Source of the DNA: Enterobacteriaceae bacterium ESL0689
GTDB lineage: Bacteria; Pseudomonadota; Gammaproteobacteria; Enterobacterales; Enterobacteriaceae
Assembly: GCA_029433525.1 (NCBI GenBank)
Contig: JAQTIF010000002.1
Span: 62,001-126,000 of the forward strand
Direction of reading: 5' to 3'
DNA length: 64,000 nucleotides
Both the position numbers and the translations under genes were made by a program. This document shows, piece after piece, positions 55,546 to 64,000 of this stretch. A model generated the notes under the pieces. The model had not been told where the DNA came from and searched no databases. It worked only from the letters and a program-made list of their open reading frames with translations. Each line of letters opens with the position of its first letter. Within the stretch, counting starts at the first letter, position 1.

Positions 55546-55613
55546 CCGCGACCTGACAGGTAGAATGAGCCGCTAAATCCTGTTGTCATGGCTCATTTAA
55601 GCACAGAGGGAAT

Positions 55614-56375
55614 ATGGAAACACGTCGTGATGAACGTATTAACTTACTCATTCAGGCACTGAAATCCAGTGATAAACTGCATTTAAAAGAGGCGGCTGCG
55701 CTACTTGGTGTCTCAGAAATGACGATTCGTCGCGATCTGAATGGCCGCCCGGAGCCAGTGGTGCTATTGGGGGGGTATATCGTCCTCGAACCACGCAGTG
55801 TTAGCCATTATCTGCTGAGTGACCAGAAAACGCGGCTGGTGGATGAAAAGCGCCGTGCCAGTCATCACGCTGCCAGCCTGCTGAAAGCACACCAGATGGC
55901 CTTTTTTGACTGCGGCACAACCACCCCGTGGATTATTGACGCGATTGATAATTCGCTCCCCTTTACAGGCATCTGTTATTCACTGAACACGTTTCTCGCG
56001 CTCCAGGAAAAACCGCAGTGTCAGGTTATTCTGTGTGGCGGCGAATTTCACGCCAGCAATGCGATATTTAAGCCACTCGACCCCGGCGATACCTTAAGTC
56101 ATCTCTGCCCGGATATCGCTTTTTATTCAGCGGCTGGCATTGACGTGAAACAAGGCGCAACCTGTTATAACCTCGAAGAGCTTCCGGTTAAACATTGGGC
56201 GATGCGCAGTGCAAACTACCATGTGCTGGTGGTTGATCACAGTAAATTCGACAAAATCAGACCCGCGCGCATGGGGGACTTATCCCATTTTGATGTCATC
56301 GCCAGTGATATTTGTCCTGACGATGATTTACTGGCACTAGCCAAAAAACAACAGATCTCGCTGCTATATGGATAG
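55614..56375 (+). CDS. deoR: Deoxyribose operon repressor DeoR
   Basis: 253 aa (E. coli 252). Represses deoCABD and nupG, with deoxyribose-5-phosphate as inducer. N-terminal HTH (AALLGVSEMTIRRDL, residues about 28-42) and the sugar-phosphate isomerase-like sensor domain with FFDCGTTTPWI near residue 100 and VVDHSKF near 205. GAGGGAAT upstream of ATG. 68 bp after ybjG; convergent with dacC. Confidence 0.95.
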   Translation: METRRDERINLLIQALKSSDKLHLKEAAALLGVSEMTIRRDLNGRPEPVVLLGGYIVLEPRSVSHYLLSDQKTRLVDEKRRASHHAASLLKAHQMAFFDCGTTTPWIIDAIDNSLPFTGICYSLNTFLALQEKPQCQVILCGGEFHASNAIFKPLDPGDTLSHLCPDIAFYSAAGIDVKQGATCYNLEELPVKHWAMRSANYHVLVVDHSKFDKIRPARMGDLSHFDVIASDICPDDDLLALAKKQQISLLYG

Positions 56376-56398
56376 CCACCCCTTGAGCGCAGCCAGGC

Positions 56399-57589
56399 CT
56401 ATGAAAACAGGGCGTACAGTTTCATCAGCACAAAGTCGATCATCCGGCTAAAGAAGCCCCCCTGCTGTACGGCCTCCATAACAACTAATGGCCGCTGTTC
56501 AAGCATCTGATCATTAAGTTTAAAATCAATGGTTCCCACCACCTGCCCTTTACTGAGTGGCGCGGTCAGTTGTCCGTCTGCCAGGCTGTAACTGACGCGC
56601 AGATTCTTTATCTGCCCTTTCGGTAAGGTAATGGCGCTATTCTCTCCCGCCCCCAGCCGGACTTCATTACTATCACCCAGCCACACACGTTGCGTGGCAA
56701 AGGTGGCACCAGGCTTAACCGGTGTCACCGTTTCATAAAAGCGAAAACCCCAGTTCAGTAATTTTTCTGATTCAGAAAAGCGGATGCGATCATTCTTTGT
56801 CCCCAGCACCACGGCAATCAGACGCATATCTCCCTGGCGCGCCGAGGAGACGAGGTTATAGCCTGCGCCATCTGTGGTGCCGGTTTTCACACCATCGGCA
56901 TTGAGATTAGCTTTCCATAACAATCGGTTGCGATTAGGCTGACGAATTTTATTAAAAGTGAACTCTTTTTCTTTATGAATGGCATAGACATCAGGCAGGT
57001 CATGGATCATGGCTTTCGTCAGCAATGCCATATCGCGCGCACTGCTGTATTGCCCCTGGGCGCTCAGACCATGAACCGTCATAAAAGTGGTATTGCTCAA
57101 TCCCATCTTTTGCGCATAACTATTCATCAGGTTGACAAACGCATCCTGACTTCCCGCCACATAGTCGGCAATCGCCACACAGGCGTCATTACCGGACTGA
57201 ATGATAACGCCCTTATTCAGATCAGCAACAGAGACTTGCATATCTGGTTTAAGGAACATCACTGATGAACCACGCAAGGCAGGATTCCCTTTGGCCCATG
57301 CATCACGGCCAATAGTCACGATATCGGTCGATTTTATTCTGCCCGATTTTAATGCCTGACCCACCACATAGCTGGTCATAATTTTGGTTAAACTTGCCGG
57401 ATCCAGTCTGGCGTCAGCCTGACCTTCACTGAGCACTTTGCCACTGGCATAATCCATCAGAATCCAGGCTCGCGCCTCTATCACCGGTGCATCAGCGGAC
57501 TGTTCTGCCGCCTGCACAACCGGCACAGCAAAAAAAAGAAACAGGCAACCTGCCACAAGGCTGCGAAAGGAAAAAGTGTCATGCGTCAT
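56399..57589 (-). CDS. dacC: D-alanyl-D-alanine carboxypeptidase DacC (PBP6a)
   Basis: Periplasmic low-molecular-weight penicillin-binding protein that trims pentapeptides. 396 aa (E. coli 400) with a signal peptide (to [15 protein letters not shown]). Penicillin-binding motifs SLTK (catalytic Ser near residue 66), SGN near 132 and KTG near 235, then the C-terminal beta domain and an amphipathic membrane anchor ending MKLYALFS. Start [14 protein letters not shown] at 57589. Confidence 0.95.
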   Translation of the reverse strand: MTHDTFSFRSLVAGCLFLFFAVPVVQAAEQSADAPVIEARAWILMDYASGKVLSEGQADARLDPASLTKIMTSYVVGQALKSGRIKSTDIVTIGRDAWAKGNPALRGSSVMFLKPDMQVSVADLNKGVIIQSGNDACVAIADYVAGSQDAFVNLMNSYAQKMGLSNTTFMTVHGLSAQGQYSSARDMALLTKAMIHDLPDVYAIHKEKEFTFNKIRQPNRNRLLWKANLNADGVKTGTTDGAGYNLVSSARQGDMRLIAVVLGTKNDRIRFSESEKLLNWGFRFYETVTPVKPGATFATQRVWLGDSNEVRLGAGENSAITLPKGQIKNLRVSYSLADGQLTAPLSKGQVVGTIDFKLNDQMLEQRPLVVMEAVQQGGFFSRMIDFVLMKLYALFS

Positions 57590-58075
57590 AAAGTCACTCC
57601 AGTATCCTTGCCAGATAAAACCAGCCGTAATGCTTAGCGCCTGCTATACCGGGTGAGCCAGGCTCTTAGTTAGCACCACAACAAACGATGAGTAAAGCGC
57701 ACAAATGGCTTTAACGAAACAATAAGTTGGTAAAGTTTTTAAAGTTTACCTAATCATCTGGCTTTGTGCGAAAACCGTGATATTTTTTAGCGATAATTAT
57801 CAGGATCACGATAAGCGGTAAGTGTCAAGACAGTTATCACTCGGGGCTAATTTAAGCCACCTGTTTTTCCGTTGTGGCTCCACGATAGCAGTACTCCCGA
57901 CACAGCAGCCTGACCACAGGCAATCGCCAATCCCCTCCCGATGTGAAACTGATCGCAAAATAAGCCTGAAAATGATTAATGACTAAATAATATCATCGTG
58001 ATTATTGTGCCCCTGTGGCAGACTCAGACCCTATGAATCAATCATCCACGCCTTACTTCAGCACAGGGAACGGTC
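57590..58075. other. Intergenic region between dacC and the Rhs relic
   Basis: 486 bp with no supported gene. It should contain the dacC promoter and the upstream region of the Rhs gene, including AGGGA ahead of its ATG. AT-rich in the dacC half. In E. coli gstB, yliI and bssR occupy the dacC-rimO interval; none is recognisable. Confidence 0.5.
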
Positions 58076-60158
58076 ATGCGCAAAGGCAACACCATCGGTA
58101 AACTGCAGTATGTGCCGCCGCCGCTCGGCACGGTCGACGGCGGCAGCGCTAATCCGCCAGTGAAGAACGACTGGTGAGCCGAGTGGGGCGAGATGGTGCA
58201 CAGCGGGCTCGATATCGTCGGCGCGATACCGGTGGTGGGCATTCTCGCCGATGGGGTTAACGCGGTTATCTATACCGCCGAAGGGGAGTATGGTCAGGCG
58301 GCACTGTCAGCCAGCTCGGCCGTGGTCAACTTTGTTCCCGGCGCAGGCGGGGTATTTAAAGCCGGAAAAATAGCCGCCCGGATTAATAAAGCGCTCGGTA
58401 AAACCAGTGCGGTGAAAGCGGTGGAGAAAACCGCTGCCCGCGAGGCGGAGAAAGCGGCAGTTAAATCTGAAGAGAAAATCGCCCTCAGTGCCAAAAAAGC
58501 AGGCAGTGAAAAAGGCGGCAGCCACCAGGGGCGCAACAGTCGCAAAAGCGATCCCTGCAAAATCCCGGCCGAGCCACTCTCGCTCCTGACCGGCCACCCG
58601 GTCAACGCCATTCTGGGCATCAAGGTACTGTATGGCGACGAGGATAACGACTTTGACTTCCCGGCAGCCGTACCCCTGACATGGCAGCGTTACTACTTTT
58701 CTGATGAGATGAGCAACGGCTGGCTGGGCCAGGGCTGGTTTCTGCCGCTGTCGCTGAGCATGCGCCAGCAGGATGAAATGCTGATATTCGCTGACGAACA
58801 GGGCCGGGACATCCGCTTCCCCTGTCCGCCACCCGGCGAACTGCCGGTGATGAATCATTATGAACAGCTGAAGGTCAGCCGACCTAAGGAAGACACGGTC
58901 TGCATCTGCGCCGCCGATGAATCCCGCCACTGGCACTTCAGCCATCACCCCCGGCGGACGGACAGAGTTTGAGTGGGACGCCACCAGCCAGCTTATCACT
59001 GAACGCCAGATGATTCGTGGCCATGATTATCTGTTACGCCATCACTATGACGAAACCGGCCACCGTATTCAGGTCAACCTTGACCAGCGGATTATCTGCG
59101 AAAGTGAACGTGATGCCCTGCACCGGGAGGTGCGCCGCAGCCAGGGGGCGATTTACAGCCGCTATCAGTATGACCAGGCCGGACGACTGAGCCGCCAGCG
59201 TGCCGGAAATTCGCGCCAGATTATGGTGGCAAGGGACTACCACTGGCGCAGTGACGGCCTGCTGATGCAGATGCGGGACATTCACAGCGGCACCCGAGAT
59301 TACGGCTACGATGTACTGAAACGCCTGACCGCGGCCGGAAGGGAAACCTTTGCCTTCGACCCGGCGCATAACCTGCTCAGCGACCCCGCCGCAGCCGCAT
59401 TAACTGACAACCGGCTGCAACAGTATGGCGATAAGCGCTACGAATACGATGATTTTGGCAATCTGACCACAAAGCACAGCGGCCGCAACGACATCCAGCA
59501 ACTGCGCTGGAACGCCGAACATCAGCTGGAGCAGGTGGTCAGTATCCGCAATGGCAAAGCCCAACGCAGCCACTACGGCTATGACGGTTTTGGCCGCCGG
59601 ACATGGAAACAGGACGCCAGCGGGGTCACGGTCTTTATCTGGGACGGTGACCGGCTGCTGAACGAAATCAGCGACCCGCGCAGCCACTTGTGGATTGACG
59701 AAGACGAGCACGGCTTCGCCCCGCTGGCGCAGGTCACCCACCGGACGGGCGAGGACAAACAAGCGGCGCGGATATACGGGTATCACAACGACGCCTCCGG
59801 CCTGCCGCGTGAACTGACCGATGCTCAGGGCAATATCGTCTGGTGGGCCGACTACCACGGCCAGGGGCTGCACCGCGCAGGAAAGAGCCCGCAACGGAGA
59901 GGAAATCCACCAGCCGCTGCGTTATCAGGGACAATACCATGACGCAGAAACCGGATTACACTATAATCGTTTTCGCTACTACGATCCGGAGTGTGGCCGC
60001 TTTATCAGCCAGGATCCGATTGGCCTGGCAGGTAGACTGAACCCGTATCAGTATGCGCCGGAACCGCTGACGTGGATTGATCCGTTGGGATTATCTTTTA
60101 AAGGTTTCCATACAGCAAAAGCTATACTTGTTGATAGCAAGGGAAATATAAAGAAATC
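58076..60158 (+). pseudogene. Rhs (rearrangement hot spot) polymorphic toxin, multiply broken
   Basis: Rhs proteins are large T6SS-linked toxin cages made of YD repeats with a variable C-terminal toxin. Reading from the ATG at 58076 (AGGGA upstream): MRKGNTIGKLQYVPPPLG, an in-frame TGA at 58175-58177 just after NDW (probably a TGG to TGA change), then a pre-toxin hydrophobic region (SGLDIVGAIPVVGILADG), the Rhs N-domain (PAAVPLTWQRYYFSDEMSNG), then near 58940-58955 the frame and content jump straight to the end of the core (PGGRTEFEWDATSQL), so most YD repeats are deleted; YD repeats continue to about 59850, a further frameshift near 59860-59890, and the conserved FRYYDPECGRFISQDPIGL...TWIDPLGL end. 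The toxin tip starts SFKGFHTAKAILVDSKG and is cut by the IS at 60159. No immunity gene or vgrG is nearby. Confidence 0.92.
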
Positions 60159-60942
60159 GGTGATGTATTCAATGTGTTTATTTCGTCTCAAACATAATAT
60201 TCGCGCTCAATAAAAGTACCAATGATCCTGTCATGCATTTCAAAAGATTTTGAGTACCCCAGTGTCTTACGATTCAGTCGCTTTAACCGGTTACGCAGAT
60301 TCAGGTTTTCCCGTTCAATCCGCTGCGTGTAAAGCTTACCCCTGATATGTTTTTTATCCGGCAGTATGTCATATGCGCTGAAGTTATCGGTACACCAGAA
60401 GGCGACATGAAAACCTGACAGTAATCTCAGTAACCTGCGCAGTGTCTTTTTGCTCCTGCGCCCAAAAGTATGTGCAATAATACGTTTGAGACGAGGCTCC
60501 CACGCATACCACAGCCAGCGTTGCTGCTTTTTACTGCCAGCAAAAGACCACATCTCATCCACTTCACAGATAAGCTGGATTTGCTGATTATCCAGCGGAA
60601 ACGTGGTTACACATCGTGGGGCGAGTTTTTTAAAGTGCGGACAACGGCATTAATGCTGATATGCAGAGTCCTTGCGGTATCGCGGATACCGGCATTATTC
60701 ATGGCAAGGTCAACAATTTGTTCTTTCATGCCGGGCTGGCAGGCACGGTAAGCGTAATCGACCTGGAAAGTACGGCAGCATGACTGACAGCGATAGCGCT
60801 GAAATCCAGCTTTGCCCCGACCATGCTTTTTAACGGGTTCAGTTTGTTGACAAAACGGGCATGTTACATCAATTTTAGCCATCTGGCGCACCGGTTAAAA
60901 AGAGTAATTATACAACATGATAAACACGTTGAATACATGACC
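60159..60942 (-). mobile_element. IS1-family insertion sequence, copy 2 (784 bp)
   Basis: Same element as copy 1, inverted. Ends GGTGATGTATTCAATGTG (60159) and the complementary ATTCAACG...GGTC end at 60942. A full A6C frameshift heptamer is present. InsB differs from copy 1 at about five residues and InsA by one. Flanks AAAGAAATC and AGCGCGAAT do not match, so no target duplication. It truncates the Rhs toxin tip on the left and abuts an orphan IS end on the right. Confidence 0.93.
60188..60882 (-). CDS. InsAB'-type IS1-family transposase of copy 2 (programmed frameshift)
   Basis: insA starts at the ATG ending at 60882 ([16 protein letters not shown]) and in frame 0 ends LKNSPHDV. The -1 slippery heptamer A AAA AAC at 60625-60631, in phase TTA AAA AAC, lets ribosomes enter the InsB frame ([16 protein letters not shown]) and make the fusion transposase ending at 60188. 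The fusion joins a zinc finger and HTH to a DDE core: DEMWSF, CTDNFSAYD and E in RIERENLNLRN. This copy looks functional. Confidence 0.85.
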
Positions 60943-60991
60943 AGCGCGAATATGATGTTTGAGACAATATAAACACATTGAATACATCGCC
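60943..60991 (+). mobile_element. Orphan 49-bp right end of a third IS1-family copy
   Basis: AGCGCGAATATGATGTTTGAG at its start and ACACATTGAATACATCGCC at its end match the last 49 bp of the element (AGCGCGAATATTATG ... ACATCACC) with about five differences, in plus orientation. It abuts copy 2 directly. The rest of that third copy is absent. Confidence 0.85.
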
Positions 60992-61297
60992 CTCTCACTG
61001 TATGTAAGGAAAGGGAATAATCATACACTGTGACTTGTTTAACATCAGCGACTGATTATTTTATGAACTTACTCGTCAGATGAGCATCACTGTCGCGGCC
61101 GTTGCCTGGAGAGACGGAATTCCCTTTATCAACGCGATGCCGGACAACAGGCCATAATCCTGATTAAATTCAGTTACTATGCTACTTTACTGGCGACAGG
61201 TGTGCTTATCCTCGCATTATCTATTCTCCCCGGATATAGCTGTGACCTCACTGCATGATGTATACTCCGCCTTTTTCTGAGCAATGATCGTATAAAC
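60992..61297 (+). other. Intergenic region upstream of rimO
   Basis: 306 bp. It should hold the rimO promoter; TGATGTATACTCCGCC about 40 bp before the ATG resembles the E. coli rimO upstream sequence. A 25-codon open frame from 61080 is too short to support. Confidence 0.4.
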
Positions 61298-62605
61298 ATG
61301 TCCCGGATTGGTTTTATCTCATTAGGTTGCCCGAAGAATCTCGTCGATTCAGAACGTATCCTGACCGAACTGCGCACCGAAGGTTATGATGTGGTTTCCC
61401 GTTATGACAACGCCGATATCGTGATCGTCAATACCTGTGGTTTTATCGATAGCGCCGTTCAGGAGTCCCTGGAAACCATCGGCGAAGCGTTGAAAGAAAA
61501 CGGTAAAGTGATTGTCACCGGTTGTCTGGGAGCGAAAGAGAGCCAGATCCGTGAGGTTCATCCCAAAGTGCTGGCGATAACCGGCCCACACAGCTATGAA
61601 CAGGTGCTGGAATATGTGCATCGCTATGTTCCCAAACCACAGCACGATCCCTTCCTCAGCCTGGTACCCGAACAGGGCGTTAAACTGACACCGCGTCATT
61701 ACGCTTATCTGAAAATTTCCGAAGGCTGTAATCATCGCTGTACCTTCTGCATTATCCCTTCACTGCGTGGTGATCTGGTGAGTCGTCCTATTGGCGAAGT
61801 ACTGGCAGAAGCCAAACGGCTGGCCGATGCCGGTGTGAAAGAGTTGCTGGTTATTTCCCAGGATACTTCCGCCTATGGCGCCGATGTGCAGCATCGTACC
61901 GGTTTTTACAACGGCATGCCGGTCAAAACCAGTATGGTGAGCCTGTGTGAAGCGCTGGCAAAACTCGGGATCTGGGTACGGCTACATTATGTTTATCCTT
62001 ATCCTCATGTCGATCACGTGATCCCGTTGATGGCAGAAGGTAAAATACTGCCTTATCTCGATATTCCACTTCAGCATGCCAGCCCGCGGATACTTAAATT
62101 AATGAAACGCCCCGGCTCAGCCGAGCGTCAGCTGGCACGCATTAAGCAGTGGCGTGAACACTGTCCGAATCTTACCCTGCGATCGACCTTTATCGTCGGC
62201 TTCCCCGGCGAAACCGAGGAAGATTTTCAGATGCTACTCGACTTTCTGACCGAAGCACGCCTTGATCGTGTCGGCTGCTTTAAATACAGCCCTGTTGCCG
62301 GTGCCAGCGCTAACGAACTGGCCGATCCGGTGCCGGAAAGTGTCAAAGAAGAGCGCTGGAACCGTTTTATGCAATTGCAGCAACAAATTTCTGCCAGCCG
62401 ACTGCAGGAAAAGATCGGCCATGAAATTGAGGTGTTGATTGATGAAGTCGATGCCGAGGGAGCCATTGGCCGAAGTATGGCGGATGCGCCGGAAATTGAC
62501 GGTGCGGTGTACCTCAATGGTGAAAACGGGGTAAAAGCAGGCGATATCGTGCGGGTCAAAGTCGAACATGCCGATGAATACGACTTATGGGGTTGCCGGA
62601 TTTGA
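61298..62605 (+). CDS. rimO: Ribosomal protein S12 methylthiotransferase RimO
   Basis: Radical SAM methylthiotransferase that adds a beta-methylthio group to Asp89 of S12 (E. coli numbering). 435 aa (E. coli 441). N-terminal UPF0004 domain with CPKNLVDSE (first cluster Cys near residue 10), radical SAM motif CNHRCTFC near residue 146, C-terminal TRAM domain ([18 protein letters not shown]). YcaO, which assists RimO in E. coli, is 42 kb away in this window. Confidence 0.97.
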   Translation: MSRIGFISLGCPKNLVDSERILTELRTEGYDVVSRYDNADIVIVNTCGFIDSAVQESLETIGEALKENGKVIVTGCLGAKESQIREVHPKVLAITGPHSYEQVLEYVHRYVPKPQHDPFLSLVPEQGVKLTPRHYAYLKISEGCNHRCTFCIIPSLRGDLVSRPIGEVLAEAKRLADAGVKELLVISQDTSAYGADVQHRTGFYNGMPVKTSMVSLCEALAKLGIWVRLHYVYPYPHVDHVIPLMAEGKILPYLDIPLQHASPRILKLMKRPGSAERQLARIKQWREHCPNLTLRSTFIVGFPGETEEDFQMLLDFLTEARLDRVGCFKYSPVAGASANELADPVPESVKEERWNRFMQLQQQISASRLQEKIGHEIEVLIDEVDAEGAIGRSMADAPEIDGAVYLNGENGVKAGDIVRVKVEHADEYDLWGCRI

Positions 62606-62777
62606 TGTCCATGTGGCGATCAATGACGGATACGCCTGATCACCATCCTGTATCCTTATCCGCATCCGATTCGTCGCACTCCCGCTGGCAATAAACGCCC
62701 GGAAAGATGAGCGGTATAGCAGCATCTGTTTTTTTGTTACAATAGATATTTCAATGAGTTACCCGCAGGAGAAAATC

Positions 62778-64000
62778 ATGGATTTTAGCGCTGAACTGAT
62801 GCCATTCGATACCGCTCTGGCTCAGATGCTCGATAGCATTACCCCCCTGAGTGCAACGGAAATGGTTCCGCTGTTACAGGCTTTTTCGCGCGTCACCGCC
62901 CATGATCTGATCTCTCCGCTCGATGTGCCTGGCTTTGATAACTCAGCGATGGATGGCTATGCCGTGCGACTGGCGGATCTTTCATCCGGCCATGCCTTGC
63001 CGGTCGCCGGAAAAGCGTTTGCCGGGCAACCGTTCGACGGCAACTGGCCTGCGGGAAGTTGTATTCGGATTATGACCGGTGCGCCCGTGCCTCCGGGTTG
63101 TGATGCTATCGTGATGCAGGAGGAGACCGAACAAACGGCCGACGGCATTCGTTGTATCGCCCCGGTGAAAAGCGGACAAAATATTCGTCGTCGTGGCGAA
63201 GATATCGCGCACGGCGCGGTTATTTTCCCGGCCGGAACACGCTTAACCATTGCTGAACTACCGTTACTGGCCTCGCTGGGAATCGCGCAAATCGAAGTGA
63301 TACGCAAAGTCCGTGTTGCCCTTTTCTCTACCGGCGACGAGCTACAGCAACCGGGTCAGGCGCTGAAGCGTGGACAAATCTACGATACCAATCGCCTGAC
63401 GGTTCATCTGATGCTGCAACAGTCAGGATATGAAGTCATTGATCTCGGGATTATTGCTGATGATCCGCAAAAACTGCGCACTGCCTTCCGCCAGGCTGAT
63501 GAGCAGGCTGATGTCGTGATAAGTTCCGGCGGCGTTTCCGTCGGTGAAGCGGATTACACCAAAGCGATCCTGAGTGAACTGGGCGAAATTAACTTCTGGA
63601 AACTGGCGATCAAACCGGGTAAACCCTTTGCCTTTGGTAAACTGAATCATAGCTGGTTCTGTGGTCTGCCAGGTAACCCGGTGTCTGCCACCTTCACCTG
63701 TTATCAGCTTGTCCGACCGTTGTTAGCGAAACTGTCAGGTGACAACCACTATCATCAGCCGATGCGTCTGCGTGTCCGCACCGCTTCACCGTTGAAAAAA
63801 ACCCCCGGTCGGCTCGATTTTCAGCGCGGTATTTTGCAATCTCTCCCGGATGGCGAGCTGGTGGTCAAATCCACCGGCCATCAGGGTTCGCATATTTTCA
63901 GCTCTTTTAGCCTCGGCAACTGCTTTATCATTCTCGAACGCGAGCGTTGCCAGGTCGAAGCTGGCGAGTGGGTTGAGGTCGAACTCTTCAGTCATCTGTT
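62778..64000 (+). CDS. moeA: Molybdopterin molybdenumtransferase MoeA (3' end off the window)
   Basis: Inserts molybdate into molybdopterin-AMP to form the molybdenum cofactor. 407 codons to the window edge of about 411 in E. coli, so nearly complete. AGGAGA upstream of ATG at 62778; the protein begins [17 protein letters not shown] and contains [10 protein letters not shown] near residue 55, RGEDIAHG near 138 and the MPT-binding [13 protein letters not shown] near 245, then [12 protein letters not shown]. rimO is 172 bp upstream on the same strand; in E. coli they are several kb apart. Confidence 0.96.
   Translation, partial: MDFSAELMPFDTALAQMLDSITPLSATEMVPLLQAFSRVTAHDLISPLDVPGFDNSAMDGYAVRLADLSSGHALPVAGKAFAGQPFDGNWPAGSCIRIMTGAPVPPGCDAIVMQEETEQTADGIRCIAPVKSGQNIRRRGEDIAHGAVIFPAGTRLTIAELPLLASLGIAQIEVIRKVRVALFSTGDELQQPGQALKRGQIYDTNRLTVHLMLQQSGYEVIDLGIIADDPQKLRTAFRQADEQADVVISSGGVSVGEADYTKAILSELGEINFWKLAIKPGKPFAFGKLNHSWFCGLPGNPVSATFTCYQLVRPLLAKLSGDNHYHQPMRLRVRTASPLKKTPGRLDFQRGILQSLPDGELVVKSTGHQGSHIFSSFSLGNCFIILERERCQVEAGEWVEVELFSHL

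Noticed and set aside
58294-58999. Long minus-strand open frames over the Rhs relic
   Set aside because: They mirror the GC-rich plus-strand coding frame and have no recognisable domains.
61080-61157. 25-codon frame upstream of rimO
   Set aside because: Too short, no ribosome binding site, no recognisable similarity.

Overview
The window is about 64 kb of an enterobacterial chromosome (family Enterobacteriaceae or a close relative). This rests on the gene set and order: mukE-mukF-cmoM-ycbJ-kdsB-ycaR-lpxK-msbA-comEC, ihfB-rpsA-cmk-aroA-serC, ycaO, focA-pflB-pflA, ycaD, serS-rarA-lolA-ftsK-lrp, trxB-cydD-cydC-aat-infA, clpA-clpS, cspD, hcp-hcr, amiD, artPIQM-artJ, rlmC, ybjO-ybjM, ybjL, the sRNA rybB, ybjG, deoR, dacC, rimO and moeA. 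This is the Escherichia coli K-12 18-21 min region read in reverse. Proteins are close to E. coli in sequence and usually within a few residues in length, but not close enough to be E. coli or Salmonella. I cannot name the genus.

The backbone is compact. As I recall the K-12 map, many non-essential genes that sit between these loci are missing (elyC, ycaQ, ycaL, ycaP, dmsABC, macAB, poxB-ltaE, potFGHI, grxA-nfsA-rimK, mdfA and others, plus the serW tRNA), while order and orientation of what remains are kept. Together with the pseudogenes and insertion sequences this suggests a streamlined, perhaps host-associated lineage (inference).

Two accessory patches stand out. (1) Between comEC and ihfB (about 10.3-11.5 kb) lies the 3' half of a Pla/PgtE-type omptin outer-membrane protease, cut by a 783-bp IS1-family element. 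(2) Between dacC and rimO (about 58.1-61.0 kb) lies an Rhs (polymorphic toxin) pseudogene with at least three internal lesions, cut at its toxin tip by a second, oppositely oriented 784-bp copy of the same element, next to a 49-bp orphan end of a third copy. Neither full copy has an evident target duplication. Copy 1 has lost one A in its programmed-frameshift run; copy 2 keeps the intact A6C heptamer.

Functional blocks: chromosome organisation and division (MukEF, FtsK, IHF-beta), lipopolysaccharide export and Kdo supply (KdsB, LpxK, MsbA, LolA for lipoproteins), aromatic and serine synthesis (SerC, AroA), anaerobic formate metabolism (FocA, PflB, PflA), translation (S1, SerS, IF-1, CmoM, RlmC, RimO/YcaO), redox and cytochrome bd assembly (TrxB, CydDC), proteolysis (ClpAS, Aat), nitrosative stress (Hcp-Hcr), arginine uptake (Art) and envelope maintenance (AmiD, DacC, YbjG). 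Recognisable regulatory sites include an FNR site before focA, an NsrR-like operator before hcp, ARG boxes before artP and artJ, and a sigma-E-type promoter before rybB. Apart from the IS/Rhs/omptin relics, two related 124-bp intergenic repeats and one candidate 47-aa membrane peptide, the window is ordinary core genome; I found no convincing new multi-gene system.
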